A stretch of 64,000 bases of DNA from Streptomyces morookaense (lineage in GTDB: Bacteria > Actinomycetota > Actinomycetes > Streptomycetales > Streptomycetaceae): positions 37,655 to 101,654 of the forward strand of contig NZ_JABBXF010000049.1 in assembly GCF_013030945.1 (NCBI RefSeq). The letters run 5' to 3'. This document shows, in pieces, positions 52,691 to 63,085 of the stretch. The notes beneath the pieces are model-generated. The model saw only the letters and a list, made by a program, of their open reading frames with translations, had not been told where the DNA came from and did not search any database. Position 1 is the stretch's first letter. Every line of letters starts with the position of its first letter. The position numbers were made by a program, and so were the translations under genes.

Positions 52691-53563
52691 TGACGTTGTT
52701 CAGTGGCCCCGGCATATTGACTTCAGGCGGCCCCGGTTGGTGAAGATTGTGTGTGACGGGGACGTCGTGACTGGGGCCGTCACACCGTGCAGCGATACGC
52801 CCGCGCCGAGCACTGGCACCAAGTCTCCCCGGGACGCCACCGCCGCGGCAGCAGCCTGGACGTCCACCACGCTTACCTGAGCCGGCGCGTTGCCGAGATC
52901 CGGGCCCGCGTCTCGCTGGTCGCCCTCCATCGTGAACTGGCCGAACGAGGGTGGCACGGCAGCTGCTCCACGCTGCGCGCCTGGGCCGTCCAGCGCCTTC
53001 CTCACCCACGCCAAACCCCGCAGCCGCCCCCGGCGCCGCCGAGTATCCGGCAGGTCACAGGCTGGCTCACCCGACGGCCGTCCTCGCTGACCGAGGACGA
53101 GCACCAGCAGCTCAAGGCGGTCCTGGAGCACTGTCCCGAGCTGGCCACTACACACCAACTCGTCCGCGACTTCGGCGACATGCCCACCCAGCAGACTGGC
53201 CTGCTCCTGCCCGCCTGGATCGACGAGGCCATCACGGCAGACCTGCCCGGCCTGGCGGGCTTCGCCCGCGGCCTCGCAAACGACCTCGACGCCGTGACCG
53301 CCGGACTCACGCTCCGCTGGAGCTCGGGCATCACGGAGGGCGCCGTGAACAGAATCAAGAAGATCAAGAGGCAACTATTCGGTCGAGCGGAGTTCGATCT
53401 GCTCAGGAAGATGATCCTGCTTCAGCGACCGACCGTGACGGCTCCCCGTGATCGCTGACAGAGCCCACTTCGCCCCGTCACCACCCCTCATACAACCGCG
53501 CAACCCGGCCTCCCGGGGCCGCTTGTAGTCGACATGACGGAGCCGCTGAACAACGTCACGGCC
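52686..53563 (+). mobile_element. ISL3-family element, internally deleted
   Basis: Left GGCCGTGACGTTGTTCAG (52686-52703) and its inverse at 53546-53563 start long imperfect inverted repeats (~50 bp, to CCCCGG at 52736 and 53513) typical of ISL3. At 0.88 kb it is far shorter than a full ISL3 element, so the 5' part of the transposase is deleted. No target duplication is evident. Confidence 0.7.
52787..53458 (+). pseudogene. ISL3 transposase, C-terminal part
   Basis: About 223 residues ending in LRWSSGITEGAVNRIKKIKRQLFGRA and FDLLRKMILLQ, the hallmark end of ISL3 (DDE_Tnp_ISL3) transposases with the catalytic Glu in TEG. The N-terminal zinc finger and the first Asp residues are missing because of the internal deletion. 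Confidence 0.75.
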
Positions 53564-53897
53564 ATGGCGCACGCCCAGCCCGGGCTTCCGGTCGGTGAGG
53601 TGAAGACCGGACACGAGCCTCTGGACTTCGAACTCGCCATTCCGGCTCATCGACGCCTCCGGCGACCTGCTGGTCGCCTCCTGGACCCGGACCCGAACAC
53701 CCCCGCCGGCGGCGCCGGCGGATTCCCGGACGACTGACTGCCTCGTGTGAACCGGCAGCGCTCGTGCGGTCGGGGCCAGCAGCGTGCGTGCGCCCCCCGA
53801 ACGGCTGATCTCGTACCGCCCGCGGATAAGGGTGGGCGTGCGGGGCAGCCTTCAGCAAGAGCTGACCGGATTTCGCCGGACGGGAGGAGGCGCCGCC
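53564..53897. other. Region between ISL3 and the P450 gene
   Basis: A plus-strand frame near 53640-53740 reads FRLIDASGDLLVASWTRTRT, which may be the tail of a gene cut by the ISL3 element; I do not recognise it. The rest should hold the promoter of the P450-pfa operon; GGGAGGAGG at 53882-53890 is its ribosome site. Confidence 0.35.
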
Positions 53898-55217
53898 GTG
53901 ACCTCAGGACCCACCCGGGCCAGCTGGCTGGATGCCGTACGGTTGTCCGTCCTCGGACTGCTCCCCACCCTCGCCCAAGGGGTGGTGATCCGCCGGCCCC
54001 TCGTGGTCGGGCTGGCGGCCGCGCTGGACACCAACGCCTGGGGCTGCCGGGTCCTGGACGACTTGCGCGAACGTCGCGGTCCGGGGCCCGTGCTCGTGAC
54101 CTTTCCCGGCAGAAAGGGGCTTGTCCTCCTCTCGGCCGACGACGCCCGCCGCGTGCTGGACGAGACCGGCATCTCGTTCACGACCGCCAACCGCGAGAAG
54201 ACAGCCGCCCTGTCCCACTTCGAGCCGGACGGTGTGCTGATCACCCAGGGTGCCGCCAGGGCGGAGCGGCGCCGGTTCAACGAGACCGTGCTGGAGCATC
54301 ACGCGGCCGAGCCGTGGTTCCACGAGGCCTGCCGTGCAGCGGTCCGGGAGGAAGCAGGGCCCCTGACTCCCGGGCACGAGCTCACCTGGAAGCGGTTCCA
54401 CGCCGCCTATCAGCGCATCGTGCGCAGGATCGTCTTCGGTGACGCCGCCCGTGACGACGAGCGCTTAACCGAGCTGCGGGACAAGCTCCGCGGCGACGGC
54501 AACTGGTTCATGCTGCACCGCAAACGCCACCGCCTGCGAGCGGAGTTGTTTGCCCGCGCCCAGCGCTACATCGACCTGGCCGAGCCGGGCGGCCTGGCCC
54601 GCGCGGTGCGCGCCACTGCCGCCACGGCCGACGTCAAGCCGGTGGCCCAGGTACAGCACTGGTTCTTCGCCTTCGATGCCGCCCCCATCGCCGCCTACCT
54701 CACGCTCGGCCTCCTCGCCTGTCACCCGGAACAGGCGGCCCGGGCCCGCGCCGACGACGCATACCTGCGGGCCTGCGTGCTGGAGTCCCAGCGATTGTGG
54801 CCCACGACCGTGGCCATCGTGCGCGACACCACCGCCGAGACGCACTGGCCGGGCGGCTGGGTGCTGCCTGCGGGCACGGCGGTGATCATCCCCTGCTCGT
54901 ACTTCCACCGCGACGCCCGGCGTCTCTCCTACGCCGACCGCTTCGAGCCCGAGGTGTGGCTCGACGGGCGGGCCGAGGCGGAGTGGTCGATCGCGCCGTT
55001 CAGCCGGGGGCCCGCCGGCTGCCCCGGCAGGGACATCGTCCTGCTCACCAGTGCCACGTTGCTCGCCGAACTGCTCGACCGCGACTGGCTGGTGACGTCG
55101 GCGCACCGGCTCGGCCCCGGACGGCTTCTGCCCCGCACCGCCGACCACACTTCGCTGCGGCTCAGGGCAGTCACCCCTCCGAGTGATGGATTCAGCGAAC
55201 GTCCAGGATTTAACTAG
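53898..55217 (+). CDS. Cytochrome P450 of the Pfa-like cluster
   Basis: A 439-residue P450. The ExxR motif is E296-S-Q-R299 and the heme-binding loop FSRGPAGCPGR has Cys375. The I-helix (WFFAFDAAPIAAYLTLG) lacks the usual Thr of the (A/G)GxxT motif, with Pro there, which points to an unusual oxygen activation or a peroxide-using enzyme. GTG at 53898 has GGGAGGAGG 7 bases upstream. It is followed by PfaD and the PKS in the same direction, so its substrate is probably the polyketide/fatty-acid product. Confidence 0.82.
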   Translation: MTSGPTRASWLDAVRLSVLGLLPTLAQGVVIRRPLVVGLAAALDTNAWGCRVLDDLRERRGPGPVLVTFPGRKGLVLLSADDARRVLDETGISFTTANREKTAALSHFEPDGVLITQGAARAERRRFNETVLEHHAAEPWFHEACRAAVREEAGPLTPGHELTWKRFHAAYQRIVRRIVFGDAARDDERLTELRDKLRGDGNWFMLHRKRHRLRAELFARAQRYIDLAEPGGLARAVRATAATADVKPVAQVQHWFFAFDAAPIAAYLTLGLLACHPEQAARARADDAYLRACVLESQRLWPTTVAIVRDTTAETHWPGGWVLPAGTAVIIPCSYFHRDARRLSYADRFEPEVWLDGRAEAEWSIAPFSRGPAGCPGRDIVLLTSATLLAELLDRDWLVTSAHRLGPGRLLPRTADHTSLRLRAVTPPSDGFSERPGFN

Positions 55218-55332
55218 AAATATCGTCCCGTCCGTCGCCCGTCGCCCGTCGCCCAGCCGACGGGAGGGCGTCAGGGAGCCGGCCCTCTTCACGCACCTGA
55301 TGCCGCACGCGCGCCCGGAAGGAGTGCGACAC

Positions 55333-56979
55333 ATGGCTCGTTCCCCGTCGGGACAACGACACGACAGACCGGCCGCCGCCCCGCCCGTCCTGTGGTACCC
55401 GGACGACCGTCCGGCCGGCTTCGCCCCGGCGGATATCCAGAGCGCGGCGGCCAGTATCAGGGAAACCCTTCACCTCGTGGCCGCCCCCGACGGCACGGGC
55501 ATCGGCGTCGCCCTCGGCGGCTCCATGTCCCTGACGGTCCCCGGCCGACGGGGACTGCCCCTGGTGGGCACCCTGCCGCCGCTGTACCCGGAGTGGCTCG
55601 GGGACCGTTCCTTCGGCGAGGCGCACGGCGCCCGCTTCCCCTATGTCGCCGGGGAGATGGCGGGCGGCATCGCGACCGTGGCCATGGTCTCCGCCATGGC
55701 CCGGGCGGGCATGCTCGGTTTCTTCGGCGCCGCCGGGCTGGATCCGGAGCGCGTCGAACGGGCGACGGCCGAGCTGGCCGTCGGCCTCGGGGGGAGACCG
55801 AACTGGGGCGTCAACCTCATCCATTCCCCGGGGGAGCCCGCGTTGGAGGACCGGATCGCCGGGATCGTCCTGCGCCACCGCGTGCCCGCCGTCTCCGCCT
55901 CCGCGTTCATGTCGCTCACCCCAGCGGTGATCAGGATCGCCGCCCACGGACTGCGCCGAGGGGCACAGGGGCGCATTCTGCGCGGCACACGGCTGTTCGC
56001 CAAGGTGTCCCGGCCGGAGGTCGCGGGACTCTTCATGGCTCCCGCCCCCGGTGCGCTGCTGCGCGCTCTCGTGGACCGGGGGCAGCTGACCGGGTCCGAG
56101 GCCGAACTGGCCGCCCGGGTGCCGGTCGCGGAGGACGTCACCGTCGAGGCGGACAGCGGCGGGCACACCGACAACAGGCCGCTCACGGTCCTGCTGCCGG
56201 CCATGCTGGCCCTGCGGGACGAACTCACCGCCGCCCACGGCTACGACCGCGGCATCAGGATAGGGGCGGCGGGCGGCCTGGGCACGCCCACGGCCGTGGC
56301 CGGCGCCTTCGCCCTGGGCGCCGCGTACGTCCTCACCGGTTCCGTCAACCAGGCCACCTGCGAAGCGGGCCTCTCGGACGACGCGAAGGAGATGCTGGCC
56401 CGGGCCGACATGACCGACGTGACCATGGCGCCGGCGGCCGACATGTTCGAGCTCGGCGTGAAGCTCCAAGTGCTGCGCAGAGGAACGCTCTTCGCCGCCC
56501 GGGCCACCCGGCTCTACGAGCTCTACCGCGACCACGAGAGCTGGGAGGACATCCCGCCCCGGCAGCGGGACCGCGTCGAACAGGAGGTCCTGCAAACGTC
56601 GTTCGGCACGGTCTGGGCCGAAACCCTGCGCTTCTGGCAGCAGCGGGATCCGGCCCAGGTCCGGCGAGCCGAGCGGGACCCCCGGCACCGGATGGCGCTG
56701 GTCTTCCGCTGGTACCTGGGGATGTCGAGCCGCTGGGCGGTGGCGGGGCACACCGAGCGCCGGGCGGACTACCAGATCTGGTGCGGCCCCGCCATGGGCG
56801 CCTTCAACCGCTGGGCGGCGGACAGCTTCCTCGCCGAGCCGTCTCGCCGAGACGTGGTCCAGATCGCTCTGAACCTCCTGGAGGGTGCCGCCGTCGTCAC
56901 ACGGGCCCACCAACTGCGCAGCCACGGCGTCGCCGTGCCCGCCACCGCCTTCGCCTTCCGGCCCCGGCGGCTCGCCTAG
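55333..56979 (+). CDS. pfaD: PfaD-type trans-acting enoyl reductase
   Basis: A 548-residue FMN-dependent TIM-barrel of the 2-nitropropane-dioxygenase/PfaD family. Typical parts are AHGARFPYVAGEMAGGIATVAMVSAMARAGMLGFFGAAGL (in pieces VAGEMAGGIAT, MLGFFGAAGL), NWGVNLIHSP, EADSGGHTDNRPL, the FMN-phosphate GGLGTPTAVAGAFALGA and LTGSVNQATCEAGLS. In PUFA synthases PfaD supplies the enoyl reduction to the multi-domain synthase. GGAAGGAG lies before the ATG at 55333. It precedes the KS-AT-ACP-KR-DH protein by 100 bases. Confidence 0.9.
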   Translation: MARSPSGQRHDRPAAAPPVLWYPDDRPAGFAPADIQSAAASIRETLHLVAAPDGTGIGVALGGSMSLTVPGRRGLPLVGTLPPLYPEWLGDRSFGEAHGARFPYVAGEMAGGIATVAMVSAMARAGMLGFFGAAGLDPERVERATAELAVGLGGRPNWGVNLIHSPGEPALEDRIAGIVLRHRVPAVSASAFMSLTPAVIRIAAHGLRRGAQGRILRGTRLFAKVSRPEVAGLFMAPAPGALLRALVDRGQLTGSEAELAARVPVAEDVTVEADSGGHTDNRPLTVLLPAMLALRDELTAAHGYDRGIRIGAAGGLGTPTAVAGAFALGAAYVLTGSVNQATCEAGLSDDAKEMLARADMTDVTMAPAADMFELGVKLQVLRRGTLFAARATRLYELYRDHESWEDIPPRQRDRVEQEVLQTSFGTVWAETLRFWQQRDPAQVRRAERDPRHRMALVFRWYLGMSSRWAVAGHTERRADYQIWCGPAMGAFNRWAADSFLAEPSRRDVVQIALNLLEGAAVVTRAHQLRSHGVAVPATAFAFRPRRLA

Positions 56980-57079
56980 CCCACCCCCGCAGCGCCGGAC
57001 CGGCAGGCGCCCGATCGACAACCCGTCCACGTCCCGCCGAACCGCCCCGCCGAACCTTCCTGCGACACAAGGACACACC

Positions 57080-60000
57080 ATGCCGGACGATCCGCTCCCG
57101 CGCCGGGTACCCGTCGCCGTCGTCGGCCTCGCCGCCCTGCTGCCGGACGCCCACGACATCGAGCAGAGCTGGCGGCTGATCCTCGGACGCCGGAACGCGA
57201 TGCGGGACGTCCCGCCCACCCGGTGGCTGATCGACGACTACTACCACCCCGTCCCCGGCACGCACGGCAGAATCTACACACGGCGAGGCGCCTTCCTGCC
57301 CACCGTCGACTTCGACCCCATGGCCTACGGCATCCCGCCGCAGAGCCTGGCGTCGACGGACACCGCGCAACTGCTCGCCCTGCTGGTCGCCGACGGCGTT
57401 CTGCGGGACGCCGAGGAAGGCGGCGCCGCCCGGCCACCCGGCGACCGCGTCTGCGTGGTGCTCGGCACGGCCGCGCTGGGACTGCTCACCGAAGCCAACG
57501 CCCCGACACAACGGCCGGTATGGCTCAAGGCCCTGCGGGAGCACGGCCTGCCCGAGGCAGAGGCCCGGGCGATCTGCGACCGCATCGCCGCGCACTACCC
57601 CGAACCGACCGAGGACACCTTTCCCGGGCTGCTCAGCAACGTCGTCGCCGGGCGCATCGCAGCCCGCTTCGACCTGCACGGCACCAACCACACCACCGAC
57701 GCGGCGTGCGCCGGATCGTTCGCCGCCCTGTCCACCGCCCTGGACGAACTCTCCCTGGGCCGGGCCGACCTGGCCATCAGCGGAGGCGTCGACGTCACGA
57801 ACGACATCGGCATGTTCTACTGCTTCACCACCACCCCGGCGCTCTCCCCGACACAGGAGTGCCGGCCCTTCGCGGAGAACGCCGACGGCACCATGCTCGG
57901 CGAGGCCGTGGTGATGTTCGCGCTCAAACGGCTGGCCGACGCCGAACGCGACGGGGACGGGGTGTACGCCGTCATCCAGGGCCTGGGCAGCTCGTCCGAC
58001 GGGCGCGGCTCGGCCATCTACGCGCCCAGGGCGCAGGGCCAGGCCCTCGCCCTGCGCCGGGCCTACGCGGAAGCGGGCTACGAACCCGGCACGGTGGAAC
58101 TCGTCGAGGCCCACGGCACCGGTACCAAGGCGGGCGACCAGGTCGAATTCGCCGCTCTGCGCGAGGTCTTCGCAGCGTCGGGCCGTACCGACCCGCAATG
58201 GTGCGCCCTGGGGTCGGTGAAGTCCCAGATCGGCCACACCAAGAGCGCGGCGGGCGCGGTCGGCCTGCTGAAGGCGGTCCTCGCCCTGCACCACAAGGTG
58301 CTGCCGCCGACCATCAACGCCGAGCGCCCGCATCCCGGCCTGCGGATGGAGACCAGCCCGTTCTACCTCAACACCCGCACCCGCCCGTGGATCCGGACGG
58401 ACGGGACCCCCCGGCGCGCGTCCGTCTCCAGCTTCGGCTTCGGCGGCAGCAACTTCCACGCCACGCTGTCGGAACACCGGCCCCCGGACCGCTCCGCCGG
58501 CGGCACCCGGCCGCGCCTGCGCACCGCGCCGACCGAACTCCTGCTGCTCTGCGGCGACTCCACCGAGGAACTGCGCGAGTGCGTCGCCGGATTCCGGCGG
58601 GCCGCGGAGAAGGCCGCGACGCGGCCGGCGCACGGCCTCGCCGGCCTGGCCCGCCGCAGTCAGGAGGGCTTCCGGCCCGGCGCCGCCCGGCGGCTCGCCG
58701 TGCTGGCCGACGGCATCGGCACCCTCGTCGAGCGGCTCGACGAGGCCGGCACGGCCATGGCCGCGGGCAGGACCCCGCCCCGGCCGTTCGCCCTGCACTG
58801 GGGCGCCGGGCAGCGCGAGCCGGGCCGCACGGCCTGGCTGTTCCCCGGCCAGGGCGCCCAATACGTGGGCATGGGGGGCGACCTGGCGGCCCACCACCCC
58901 GGGGCGCTCGCCGTCTGGGACGCGGTCGGCGGCACGGGCCCGCAGGACATGCCCCTGCACCGTGTGGTCTTCCCCCCGCCCCGGCCGGACGACGAACAGG
59001 GCGCGCAGCAGGAACTGCTCACGGCCACCGAGTGGGCGCAGCCCGCCCTCGCCGCGCACAGCCTCGCCCTGCTCGCCCTGCTGGCCGAGTTCGGCCTGAA
59101 GCCGGACTGCGTCGCCGGCCACAGCCTCGGCGAGCTCATCGCCCTGCACGCGGCGGGCGCGTACGACGCCGCGACCCTCATGCGTCTCTCCCGCGCCCGG
59201 GGCGAGGCGATGCGCGACGCCGCGGCGGCGGTGCCCGGAGCGATGCTGGTGGTCCTCGCCGGCCTCACCGAGGTCCAGGAGGCGCTGACCGCGGCCGGCG
59301 TGCCGGACGTGTGGGTCGCCAATCACAACGGCCCGGAGCAGACGGTGCTCTCCGGCACGCCCGAGGCGATCGCCGCGGTGACCGCGCGGCTGCGGTCCGC
59401 CGGCACCGGCACCGTGCCGCTCGCCGTCCCCATCGCCTTCCACAGCCCACTGATCGCGGCCGCTCGCGCCCCCTACGCCGAGGCCCTGGAGGCAGCCGCG
59501 GTGTCATCCCCGGAACGGGAGGCCTTCTCCAACACCGACGCCGCTCCCCACCCGGCTGCGGCCGGCGAGATCCGCGCCCGCCTCGTCGACCATCTGACCG
59601 CGCCCGTGCGCTTCGCGGACCAGATCGAGGCCATGTACCGGGCCGGGGTACGGACGTTCGTCGAAGCGGGACCGGGCACGACCCTCACGGTGCTCGTGAA
59701 CGGGATCCTCGGCGACCGGCCCCACCTGGCCGTACCCCTCGACCGGCGCGGGACCCACGGCGTGACCGCCTTCCAGGACGCTCTGGCCCGGCTCGCCGTC
59801 CACGGCGTGCCCCTGGACTTCGCGCCGTATTGGAAGCACTACGCCGTGCCGTTCCCCACCGGTGGGGAAAGCGTGCCCACGATGACCGTGCCGATCGACG
59901 GAGGCAACCACGGACGACGCTATCCACCACAGAAAGAGGACCGGGCAACCGCCCCCGCCCCACCGGCACCGCCGTCCGGGACGGCGCCGGCTGCTCCCGT

Positions 60001-63000
60001 ACGGCCTTCGCCCGTCGTGCCCTCCGCGTCCACCGTGCCCGGCACAGCCACCATGCCCCCGGCCCCGGCGCTGCCCGGCATCCCGGCACCGGCCATGCCG
60101 CCCCGGGTCGCCGGACCGCTCCCGGCGGCACCCCTCGTGCCGGCCGAGGAGGACGATGCCCGGGCCGCCCTGATCGAGGAGGCCCAGGGCCGGACGGCCG
60201 ATGCCCACGCCGTCTTCCTGCGGTCCATGAGCGAGGCGCACACGGCCTTTCTGCGCATGTCCGAGACGTCCTTCGCAGCGCTGGCCGGGTTGCCCGTGGC
60301 TCCGCCTGCGGAGTGGCACGCCGGGCGTGCAGCGACCACCGGAACGACTGTTCCCGCTCCGGACGGCACGACCGCTCAGGAGCCCGACGCACCGGCGGTC
60401 GTGCCGCCTCCTGCCAGGTCACCGGCCGTCGAAGCCGGACCCGCAGCGGGGGAAGCGGCGGACACAGCGGCGTTCGACCCCGCACGACTGGAGGAGACGC
60501 TGCTGGCCGTGGTGGCCGAACGCACGGGATACCCGCCCGAGATGCTCGATCCGGACATGGAGCTGGAGGCCGACCTGGGCATCGACTCCATCAAACGCGT
60601 GGAGATCCTCTCCGTCCTGCGGCAGCGGATGGGTGAGCTGCCCGAGATCCAGGACGACCCGGTGGAGCTGGTGTCCCTGCGCACGATCCGGCAGGTCGTC
60701 GACAGGATGCGGCAGGCGACGGGCGGACCGGTGACGTCCGTCGGCACACCGGCGCCGGAACTCCCGCCCGGTCCCGCACCGGCACCTGCTGTCCTGGGGC
60801 GCTACGCGGTGCGCTCCGTGCCGGCACCGCCCGGTGGTCTGGCGATGCCCGGCCTCGGGCAGCACGTCCTCCACGTCATCGACGGGGGTTCCGGCCTCGC
60901 CGGGCTCGTGGCCGGGCGCCTGGCCGAACAGGGGGTCCCCGCCGAAGCGGTCGCGGAGCCGACACCGGAGAGCCGGGCGGTGCTGCTGCTGGGCGGCCTG
61001 ACCGGGGATCCGGAAGCCGAGGCCATGCTCGAGGTCCAGCGCGCCGCGTTCCGGGCGGCCCGCATCGTGGCCCCACGGTTCGCGCGGGAGGGGGGAGTGT
61101 TCGTCACGGTGCAGGACACCGGCGGCGACTTCGGCGTCCGGGGCGACCACGGGGAACGGGCCTGGCTGGGCGGTCTGGTGGCCCTGGTCCGTACGCTCGC
61201 GGGGGAGTGGCCCGAGGCGGTGGTCAAGGCCATCGACTGCGCCCGCGCGGGCCGTTCCCCCGAGGATGTCGCCGACGCGCTGGCCGGCGAACTGCTGCGC
61301 GGAGGGCCCCTGTTGGAGACGGGACTGCCCGCCGACGGCGGCCGGGTGACGACACTGGCCGTTCCGGCCGCTCCGACAGGCGACGCGTCCGACACCCCGG
61401 GGCCCGGCGACGTCCTCGTCGCCACGGGCGGCGCGCGGGGCATCACCGCCGCCGCCCTCGGCGAGCTGGCCCGGGTCCGCCGGCCGCGCCTGGCGCTGCT
61501 GGGCCGTACCGAACTGGACGACGAGCCCCAGGGTCTGCCGACCGACGCGGACGAGGCCGCTCTCGTCCGGGTCCTCGCCGAGCGGTCCGCGGACCCGCCG
61601 CCCGCCCTCGGCCGGCAGGCCCGCCACATCCTGGCCGTCCGCGAGATCCGGGCAACGCTCGCCACGATCGAGCGCGCCGGCGCACCTGTGCGCTACCTGC
61701 GGGCCGACGTCCGCGACCCGGCCGCCGTGCGCACCGCCCTGGACGCCGTCCGGGCCGAGTGGGGGCCGGTGACCGGCATCGTCCACGGCGCCGGAGCGCT
61801 GGCCGACAAGCGGATCGGGGAGAAGACGGACGAACAGTTCGACCGGGTCTTTCGCACCAAGACCACGGGGCTGCGGAATCTCCTGGAGGCGACGGCCGAC
61901 GACCCTGTGCGGACCGTCGTGCTGTTCTCCTCGGTGGCGGGCCGCTTCGGCAACCCCGGACAGAGCGACTACGCCATGGCCAACGAGACCCTCACCCACG
62001 TCGCCGCCGTCGAGGCGGCGGCCCGCCCGGAGTGCCGGGTCCGGGCCCTGGTCTGGGGCCCATGGCAAGGCGGCATGGTCACTCCCTCCCTGGCCGGGCA
62101 CTTCGCGGCGGCCGGCGTGCCGTTGCTGACGGCCGAGGCGGGCGCCCGGGCCTTCGCCGAGGAGGTGACCCGTGCCGACGGGCCCAGCGGCGTGCTCCTC
62201 TTGGCGGTACCGGCCGAAGGCAGCGCTTCGGGCGCACTGCCCCCGACCGGACTCCGGCACCCGCAGCCCGCCCTGGCGCGCGTCTCCCGGGCCACCCATC
62301 CCCAGTTGGCCGACCACATCATCGGCGGCAGGGCGGTCCTGCCCCTCGCCCAGACCCTGGAGTGGTTCCTCGCAGCGGTCCGCGACTGGAACTCCGGCGC
62401 CGAGGCCGTGACCCTGTGCGACCTGCGGGTGGTGACGCCCGCCATCTGGGGCGAATCCGGCGGGGACGCGGCGGAGTTCGTCATCACGGGCAGGCCCGAC
62501 CCTGCCGACGCGGGCACGCTCTGCGTGGAACTGCGCGGTACGGCCGGACACCCGCACTGCACCGGGCGCGCCCGCAACGGCGACGCCGGGCGGGAGACGA
62601 CAGCGCACCTCGCGGCAGCGGACGACGACCTCCCGCCCTGGGAAAGGGGCGACCCCTACGACGGTCAGCTCCTCTTCCACGGCCCGATGATGCGCGCGGT
62701 GACCGCCGTCGAGGCGGCGGGCCCGTCCGGCGTCCAGGGCATCCTCACCGGCGTCACCGCGCTGGGCTGGCCCGAGGAGGTACGGCAGACCGACCCGGCC
62801 GTACTCGACGGAGCCCTGCAACTCGCCATGCTCTGGGCACGGGAGGCCCTCGGACACGCCGCACTCCCGATGGCCGTCGGCACCTTCGTCCCCCACTGCC
62901 GGGGCCCGGCCCCGGGCCCCGTGACCTGTCGCGTCCTGCCGGTGGCGGCGCAGGGCGCCCGCGCCCGGTGCCACCTGCGGCTGACCGGAGCGGACGGCAG

Positions 63001-63085
63001 CCCCTTCGCCGATCTGCTCGACGTGGAACTGGTCCGGCGGCCCGACCTGCCGGCGGCCGGCGGGGGACAGGAAGGCGAGGCGTAG
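57080..63085 (+). CDS. PfaA/HglE-like iterative polyketide synthase (KS-AT-ACP-KR-DH)
   Basis: A 2,001-residue synthase. KS: residues 10-470, active Cys210 (TTDAACAGSF), His in VEAHGTGTKAG and GHTKSAAG; the early IDDYY...RRGAFLPTVDFDPM is characteristic of PfaA/HglE. AT: ~580-900, S682 in GHSLGE. A Pro/Ala linker and helix (ALIEEAQGRTADAHAVFLRSMSEA) follow. ACP: one copy, S1170 in LGIDSIKRVEIL. KR: ~1440-1680, ATGGARGI, SSVAGRFGN, YAMANE. DH-like (PS-DH) hot-dog: ~1690-1990, with HPQLADHIIGGRAVLPLA. Known PfaA have several tandem ACPs; one is unusual. The product is a polyunsaturated or hydroxylated long acyl chain by family analogy. Confidence 0.88.
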   Translation: MPDDPLPRRVPVAVVGLAALLPDAHDIEQSWRLILGRRNAMRDVPPTRWLIDDYYHPVPGTHGRIYTRRGAFLPTVDFDPMAYGIPPQSLASTDTAQLLALLVADGVLRDAEEGGAARPPGDRVCVVLGTAALGLLTEANAPTQRPVWLKALREHGLPEAEARAICDRIAAHYPEPTEDTFPGLLSNVVAGRIAARFDLHGTNHTTDAACAGSFAALSTALDELSLGRADLAISGGVDVTNDIGMFYCFTTTPALSPTQECRPFAENADGTMLGEAVVMFALKRLADAERDGDGVYAVIQGLGSSSDGRGSAIYAPRAQGQALALRRAYAEAGYEPGTVELVEAHGTGTKAGDQVEFAALREVFAASGRTDPQWCALGSVKSQIGHTKSAAGAVGLLKAVLALHHKVLPPTINAERPHPGLRMETSPFYLNTRTRPWIRTDGTPRRASVSSFGFGGSNFHATLSEHRPPDRSAGGTRPRLRTAPTELLLLCGDSTEELRECVAGFRRAAEKAATRPAHGLAGLARRSQEGFRPGAARRLAVLADGIGTLVERLDEAGTAMAAGRTPPRPFALHWGAGQREPGRTAWLFPGQGAQYVGMGGDLAAHHPGALAVWDAVGGTGPQDMPLHRVVFPPPRPDDEQGAQQELLTATEWAQPALAAHSLALLALLAEFGLKPDCVAGHSLGELIALHAAGAYDAATLMRLSRARGEAMRDAAAAVPGAMLVVLAGLTEVQEALTAAGVPDVWVANHNGPEQTVLSGTPEAIAAVTARLRSAGTGTVPLAVPIAFHSPLIAAARAPYAEALEAAAVSSPEREAFSNTDAAPHPAAAGEIRARLVDHLTAPVRFADQIEAMYRAGVRTFVEAGPGTTLTVLVNGILGDRPHLAVPLDRRGTHGVTAFQDALARLAVHGVPLDFAPYWKHYAVPFPTGGESVPTMTVPIDGGNHGRRYPPQKEDRATAPAPPAPPSGTAPAAPVRPSPVVPSASTVPGTATMPPAPALPGIPAPAMPPRVAGPLPAAPLVPAEEDDARAALIEEAQGRTADAHAVFLRSMSEAHTAFLRMSETSFAALAGLPVAPPAEWHAGRAATTGTTVPAPDGTTAQEPDAPAVVPPPARSPAVEAGPAAGEAADTAAFDPARLEETLLAVVAERTGYPPEMLDPDMELEADLGIDSIKRVEILSVLRQRMGELPEIQDDPVELVSLRTIRQVVDRMRQATGGPVTSVGTPAPELPPGPAPAPAVLGRYAVRSVPAPPGGLAMPGLGQHVLHVIDGGSGLAGLVAGRLAEQGVPAEAVAEPTPESRAVLLLGGLTGDPEAEAMLEVQRAAFRAARIVAPRFAREGGVFVTVQDTGGDFGVRGDHGERAWLGGLVALVRTLAGEWPEAVVKAIDCARAGRSPEDVADALAGELLRGGPLLETGLPADGGRVTTLAVPAAPTGDASDTPGPGDVLVATGGARGITAAALGELARVRRPRLALLGRTELDDEPQGLPTDADEAALVRVLAERSADPPPALGRQARHILAVREIRATLATIERAGAPVRYLRADVRDPAAVRTALDAVRAEWGPVTGIVHGAGALADKRIGEKTDEQFDRVFRTKTTGLRNLLEATADDPVRTVVLFSSVAGRFGNPGQSDYAMANETLTHVAAVEAAARPECRVRALVWGPWQGGMVTPSLAGHFAAAGVPLLTAEAGARAFAEEVTRADGPSGVLLLAVPAEGSASGALPPTGLRHPQPALARVSRATHPQLADHIIGGRAVLPLAQTLEWFLAAVRDWNSGAEAVTLCDLRVVTPAIWGESGGDAAEFVITGRPDPADAGTLCVELRGTAGHPHCTGRARNGDAGRETTAHLAAADDDLPPWERGDPYDGQLLFHGPMMRAVTAVEAAGPSGVQGILTGVTALGWPEEVRQTDPAVLDGALQLAMLWAREALGHAALPMAVGTFVPHCRGPAPGPVTCRVLPVAAQGARARCHLRLTGADGSPFADLLDVELVRRPDLPAAGGGQEGEA

